NCBI GenBank assembly: GCA_023136155.1
Contig: JAGLRT010000017.1
Span: forward strand, 1 to 18,346
Length of the DNA stretch: 18,346 bases
Source of the DNA: Methanosarcinales archaeon
Lineage (GTDB): Archaea > Halobacteriota > Methanosarcinia > Methanosarcinales > Methanocomedenaceae
Reading direction: 5' to 3'
The translations under genes were made by a program, and so were the position numbers. Below are positions 16,096-18,346 of this stretch, piece by piece. The notes beneath the pieces were generated by a model, which was given only the letters and a program-made list of their open reading frames with translations, was not told the DNA's origin and ran no database searches. Position 1 is the first letter of the stretch. Every line of letters begins with the position of its first letter.

Positions 16096-16668
16096 ATGTC
16101 ACATAAATTCGATGCGAAAAAAGCTGCTGTGCTGGATGATCCGGGGCGCAAGGAATTCCTTAATCCCGAGGCCATTCTGGATATGCTTGAACTGAATGAA
16201 AACTCTGTTTTTGTGGATGTCGGTGCAGGTACCGGGTATTTCGCACTACCGGCTGCCGCACGTGTGAGTGAAGTGTATGCCCTGGATATCTTGGATGAGA
16301 TGGTGGAAGCTATACGGAGCAGGGCTAAATCTGATAACATTATTAATCTCAAGCCTTTGAGATCTGACGAGTCCAGTTTTCCATTGGCTGAAAAAGTTGC
16401 TGATGTGGTATTCATGTCCAATGTGTTCCATGAACTTGATGACCACGCCAAGGCACTAAAAGAAGTCTTGAGGATCTTGAAAAGTGACGGCATACTGGCA
16501 GTGGTAGACTGGAAAAAGGAGGAGACACCGATGGGACCGCCTGTGGATCATCGGTTTTCTGAACTGGATGTGATTGAAATATTGCGGCTTAATGGATTCG
16601 AACTGGTGGAGACAAAGGAAGCTGGACCGTACCATTACCTGTTAGTGTTTTCCAGACTGCGGGAGTGA
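16096..16668 (+). CDS. Class I SAM-dependent methyltransferase
   Basis: 190 aa, a single Rossmann-like methyltransferase domain. Motif I is VFVDVGAGTGYFALPAA (39-55), the acidic residue binding the SAM ribose is in YALDILDEM, and the post-motif region reads VVFMSNVFHELDD. It belongs to the UbiE/Methyltransf_11-like group; the substrate is unknown, with small molecules and metalloids among known targets. GGAG lies 6 nt before the ATG. The damaged ferredoxin gene begins 8 bp downstream, so an electron-transfer or cofactor-related context was likely. Confidence 0.87.
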   Translation: MSHKFDAKKAAVLDDPGRKEFLNPEAILDMLELNENSVFVDVGAGTGYFALPAAARVSEVYALDILDEMVEAIRSRAKSDNIINLKPLRSDESSFPLAEKVADVVFMSNVFHELDDHAKALKEVLRILKSDGILAVVDWKKEETPMGPPVDHRFSELDVIEILRLNGFELVETKEAGPYHYLLVFSRLRE

Positions 16669-16676
16669 GTTATAAT

Positions 16677-16890
16677 ATGGCTAAAAAAGTAGCTTATATA
16701 GACCCTGACCAATGCGATAATTCACCTATGTGCCCGCTGCCTGATGTATGCAAGCAGGGTGGGTGCAATTACACGCAGGAAGATTAATGTATTTTTGATG
16801 GAAAAACCTGTGGTGGACCCTGGGAAGTGTACCGGGTGTGGGGTTTGTATTGAGGATTGTAAGGGTGCGGCGAGTATGGGTGATGGGTGA
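16677..16890 (+). pseudogene. Dicluster (2x 4Fe-4S) ferredoxin gene, broken by a 4-bp duplication
   Basis: Frame 1 (16677-16787) starts MAKKVAYIDPDQCDNSPMCP and ends at a stop after YTQED. A second frame (16798-16890, open upstream) carries the other cluster: DPGKCTGCGVCIEDCKG. The two join perfectly if one copy of the tandem GGGT GGGT at 16757-16764 is removed. The protein then reads VCKQGAITRRKINVFLMEKPVVDPGK across the junction, giving a normal 69-residue ferredoxin with Cys50, 53, 56 and 60 in the second motif. The first motif is the atypical C-x5-C-x5-C form found in some methanogen ferredoxins. So the gene is frameshifted by a slippage duplication, unless it is a sequencing error. It is very likely in one transcript with the methyltransferase gene. 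Confidence 0.75.
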
Positions 16891-16961
16891 CACTTTTTGC
16901 TGGTTGTTTTGGTTTAGGGTGACCAACACAGAAGGGAAAGAATTAACCACATAACTCGCTG

Positions 16962-17013
16962 TTACCCCTACATATTTATAAAAAACCAAATTATTATCAA
17001 TGTGTAGGGGTAA
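16962..17013 (+). promoter_or_regulatory. Promoter of the Fic gene flanked by perfect 11-bp inverted repeats
   Basis: TTACCCCTACA (16962-16972) and TGTAGGGGTAA (17003-17013) are exact reverse complements. They bracket the TATA box TATTTATAAA (16973-16982). The right arm coincides with the expected transcription start and supplies the AGGGG that could be the ribosome binding site 11 nt before ATG 17023. This layout suits a repressor operator, possibly autoregulation by the Fic locus; an RNA hairpin across both arms would need transcription from further upstream. Confidence 0.6.
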
Positions 17014-17022
17014 TTGTATATA

Positions 17023-17910
17023 ATGCCAACCATCAGGAAAAAGACAGTCGGAAAAGAGCAATACTACTACCTTGAGCACAGCTACCGAGAGGGCGGCAAA
17101 GTACACAAAAAAGAAAAATACCTGGGAAGAACACTACCCAAAAACATCGAAGAACTAAAGCAACAGCTCTTGTCAGAAGTCTACAAAGTGCATTGGTTTG
17201 ACAAATTCGACCGGATACGCGCGCAATTTCAGGAACAATCACAAAGAACACCCCCCACAGCAAGGAAAAAAGAAATGGAAACATTCGCCATCAGGTTTAC
17301 CTATGACACCAACCGCATCGAAGGCTCAACCCTCACACTCAGGGAAACAGCAGACCTCCTTGAAAAAGGCATAACCCCTGCTGTCCGCCCCTTAAGCGAC
17401 GTAAAAGAAACCGAAAGCCACAGGAATACATTCTTCGAAATGCTCGATTACAAAAATGACCTGTCCTTCAATGCCATATTGTATTTCCATAAAAAACTCT
17501 TCCAGGACACAAAAGCTGACATTGCCGGGCTCATCAGGTCGCACCAGGTAGCCATCTCAGGAAGCAAGTTCATGCCCCCGTTCCCGGCAGAAATACAACC
17601 GTTACTCATGGACTATTTCAAATGGTACAATAAGAACACGAACAGCATGCACCCAGTGGAACTGGCAGCCCTTGTCCACTTGAAACTAGTGACGATCCAC
17701 CCCTTTGCTGACGGCAACGGAAGAATCAGCAGGCTCATGATGAATCACGTGCTACACAGGCACAGCTACCCCATGCTCAATATACATTATGAAACAAGGA
17801 CAGGGTACTACAATGCACTTGAGAGGTCCCAGACCAAACAGGACGATAATATATTCTTACAATGGTTTTTCAGGAGATACTTGAAAGAATACAAGAACTA
17901 TCTCAAATAA
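17023..17910 (+). CDS. Fic family protein adenylyltransferase (class II)
   Basis: 295 aa from ATG 17023; the frame is open 9 nt further to a TTG inside the operator arm, which I reject as start. The Fic active site is HPFADGNGRISR (226-237), matching HxFx(D/E)GNGRxxR, with His226 as catalytic base. Upstream, TNRIEG (96-101) matches the (S/T)xxxE(G/N) inhibitory motif, placed N-terminal to the core as in class II Fic proteins, so AMP transfer should be held off until Glu100 is displaced. The first 60 residues are basic and aromatic (EQYYYLEHSYREGGKVHKKEKYLG). Targets are unknown. It is followed by a repeat and a damaged hsdM; Fic genes are often found in type I restriction loci. Bracketing inverted repeats suggest tight control. 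Confidence 0.92.
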   Translation: MPTIRKKTVGKEQYYYLEHSYREGGKVHKKEKYLGRTLPKNIEELKQQLLSEVYKVHWFDKFDRIRAQFQEQSQRTPPTARKKEMETFAIRFTYDTNRIEGSTLTLRETADLLEKGITPAVRPLSDVKETESHRNTFFEMLDYKNDLSFNAILYFHKKLFQDTKADIAGLIRSHQVAISGSKFMPPFPAEIQPLLMDYFKWYNKNTNSMHPVELAALVHLKLVTIHPFADGNGRISRLMMNHVLHRHSYPMLNIHYETRTGYYNALERSQTKQDDNIFLQWFFRRYLKEYKNYLK

Positions 17911-17960
17911 CTTGGCTGTAAAAAGTTCGGTGTTAGCATTACATACCAGTCTGGCACAAT

Positions 17961-18031
17961 CTTTGCGGTCTTTGCGCCCTTTGCGGTGAATTAAGAAAAA
18001 GCACACCGCAAAGACCGCGAAGGACGCAAAG
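17961..18031. repeat. Inverted (CTTTGCGNN)3 repeat, REP/MITE-like
   Basis: The left arm (17961-17988) has three 9-nt units of the form CTTTGCGnn and the right arm (18004-18031) is its near reverse complement: 23 of 28 positions match, with a 15-nt spacer. It lies between fic and hsdM. Units of this kind, CTTTGCGTCCTTCGCGG and similar, recur between genes in many environmental bacterial and archaeal genomes, so this is probably a dispersed repeat and not a gene-specific site. Confidence 0.7.
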
Positions 18032-18098
18032 TAAAGGAAGTATGAATATAACAAATAAAATTAAACTGCAAAATAACAATCCAAAATGGTGAACACAA

Positions 18099-18346
18099 AT
18101 GCTAGACACAACCCTCAAATCCAAGATCAACCAGCTCTGGGACAAATTCTGGAGTGGAGGCATCTCAAACCCCCTCCAGACCATGAGCCGCATTTCCCAC
18201 ATGAATCTCATGATGTGCGGCATCAACAACCCACACATCAAGCAAATCAACACCCTGTCAGCCCGCTATGACGAAGAAAATCACTATACAGTTGTGCTGG
18301 CCAACCCGCCCTTCAAAGGCAGTATAGACGAATCGGAAATAGGCGG
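18099..18346 (+). pseudogene. hsdM: Type I restriction-modification methylase subunit, internally deleted, 3' end beyond window
   Basis: The frame starts at ATG 18099 with GGTGA 6 nt upstream and is open to the right edge (82 codons). Residues 1-27 (MLDTTLKSKINQLWDKFWSG, then GISNPLQ) are the usual HsdM N-terminus. Residue 28 onwards (TMSRISHMNLMMCGINNP, then VVLANPPFKGSID) is the methylase core just before and through motif IV, LANPPF at 67-72. In intact HsdM roughly 200 or more residues separate these blocks, including the helical N-terminal domain and the SAM-binding motif I (DPxxGTGGFL). Here they are joined in frame with nothing between. The product should not bind SAM in the usual way, so I call it a deletion derivative. 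The part beyond the edge could not be examined. Confidence 0.75.

Noticed and set aside
15968..16195. Plus-strand 75-codon frame opening next to GGGAGGT
   Set aside because: It runs through the methyltransferase promoter, ribosome binding site and start in another frame, and its composition is not protein-like.
16798..16890. Independent 30-aa single-cluster ferredoxin gene
   Set aside because: Its frame is open upstream and joins the preceding frame exactly when one GGGT is removed, so it is the second half of one broken gene.

Overview
The window reads as the chromosome of a methanogen-related archaeon, most likely Methanosarcinia or an ANME-2-type relative. The support is archaeal housekeeping genes (aIF5A with a hypusine motif, RadB, the F420 ligase CofE, an archaeal DUF2240 protein), TATA-type promoters about 25 nt upstream of inferred start sites, and GGAGGTGA-like ribosome binding sites. 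I cannot assign a genus from sequence alone.

Left flank (1-5298, minus strand): two large defence or signalling-type genes in the same direction. The upstream one encodes a 1057-aa protein with a degenerate PfkB/ribokinase-like N-terminus, an AAA+ ATPase and tandem C-terminal RyR repeats. About 160 bp downstream is a TIR - NB-ARC - TPR protein, an archaeal NLR-like STAND protein, which runs off the left edge. A 22-bp perfect palindrome lies between them. This pair is the best candidate for an undescribed system.

5299-6289: a promoter-rich spacer with inverted repeats, a full TM2-like small membrane protein gene, and upstream of it an internally deleted 19-codon copy of the same gene that keeps its promoter.

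6290-10204 (minus strand): a NADAR-family gene overlapping an MFS exporter gene, then an Aquifex-type aconitase.

10205-15964: core archaeal genes. aIF5A is followed by an agmatinase, linking polyamine supply to hypusine formation. CofE is convergent to it. A divergent block holds an unrecognised protein with a possible nuclease-like tail, RadB, and a DUF2240 protein. A radical SAM activase-like gene is convergent to that block.

15965-18346: a SAM methyltransferase, a small dicluster ferredoxin gene broken by a 4-bp tandem duplication, then an accessory stretch. The accessory stretch holds a class II Fic AMP-transferase gene whose TATA box lies between perfect 11-bp inverted repeats, an inverted (CTTTGCGNN)n repeat, and the start of a type I restriction-modification hsdM gene that appears to have lost a large internal segment including SAM-binding motif I. 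The right flank therefore looks like a decaying accessory or defence region, and the left flank like a more intact one.
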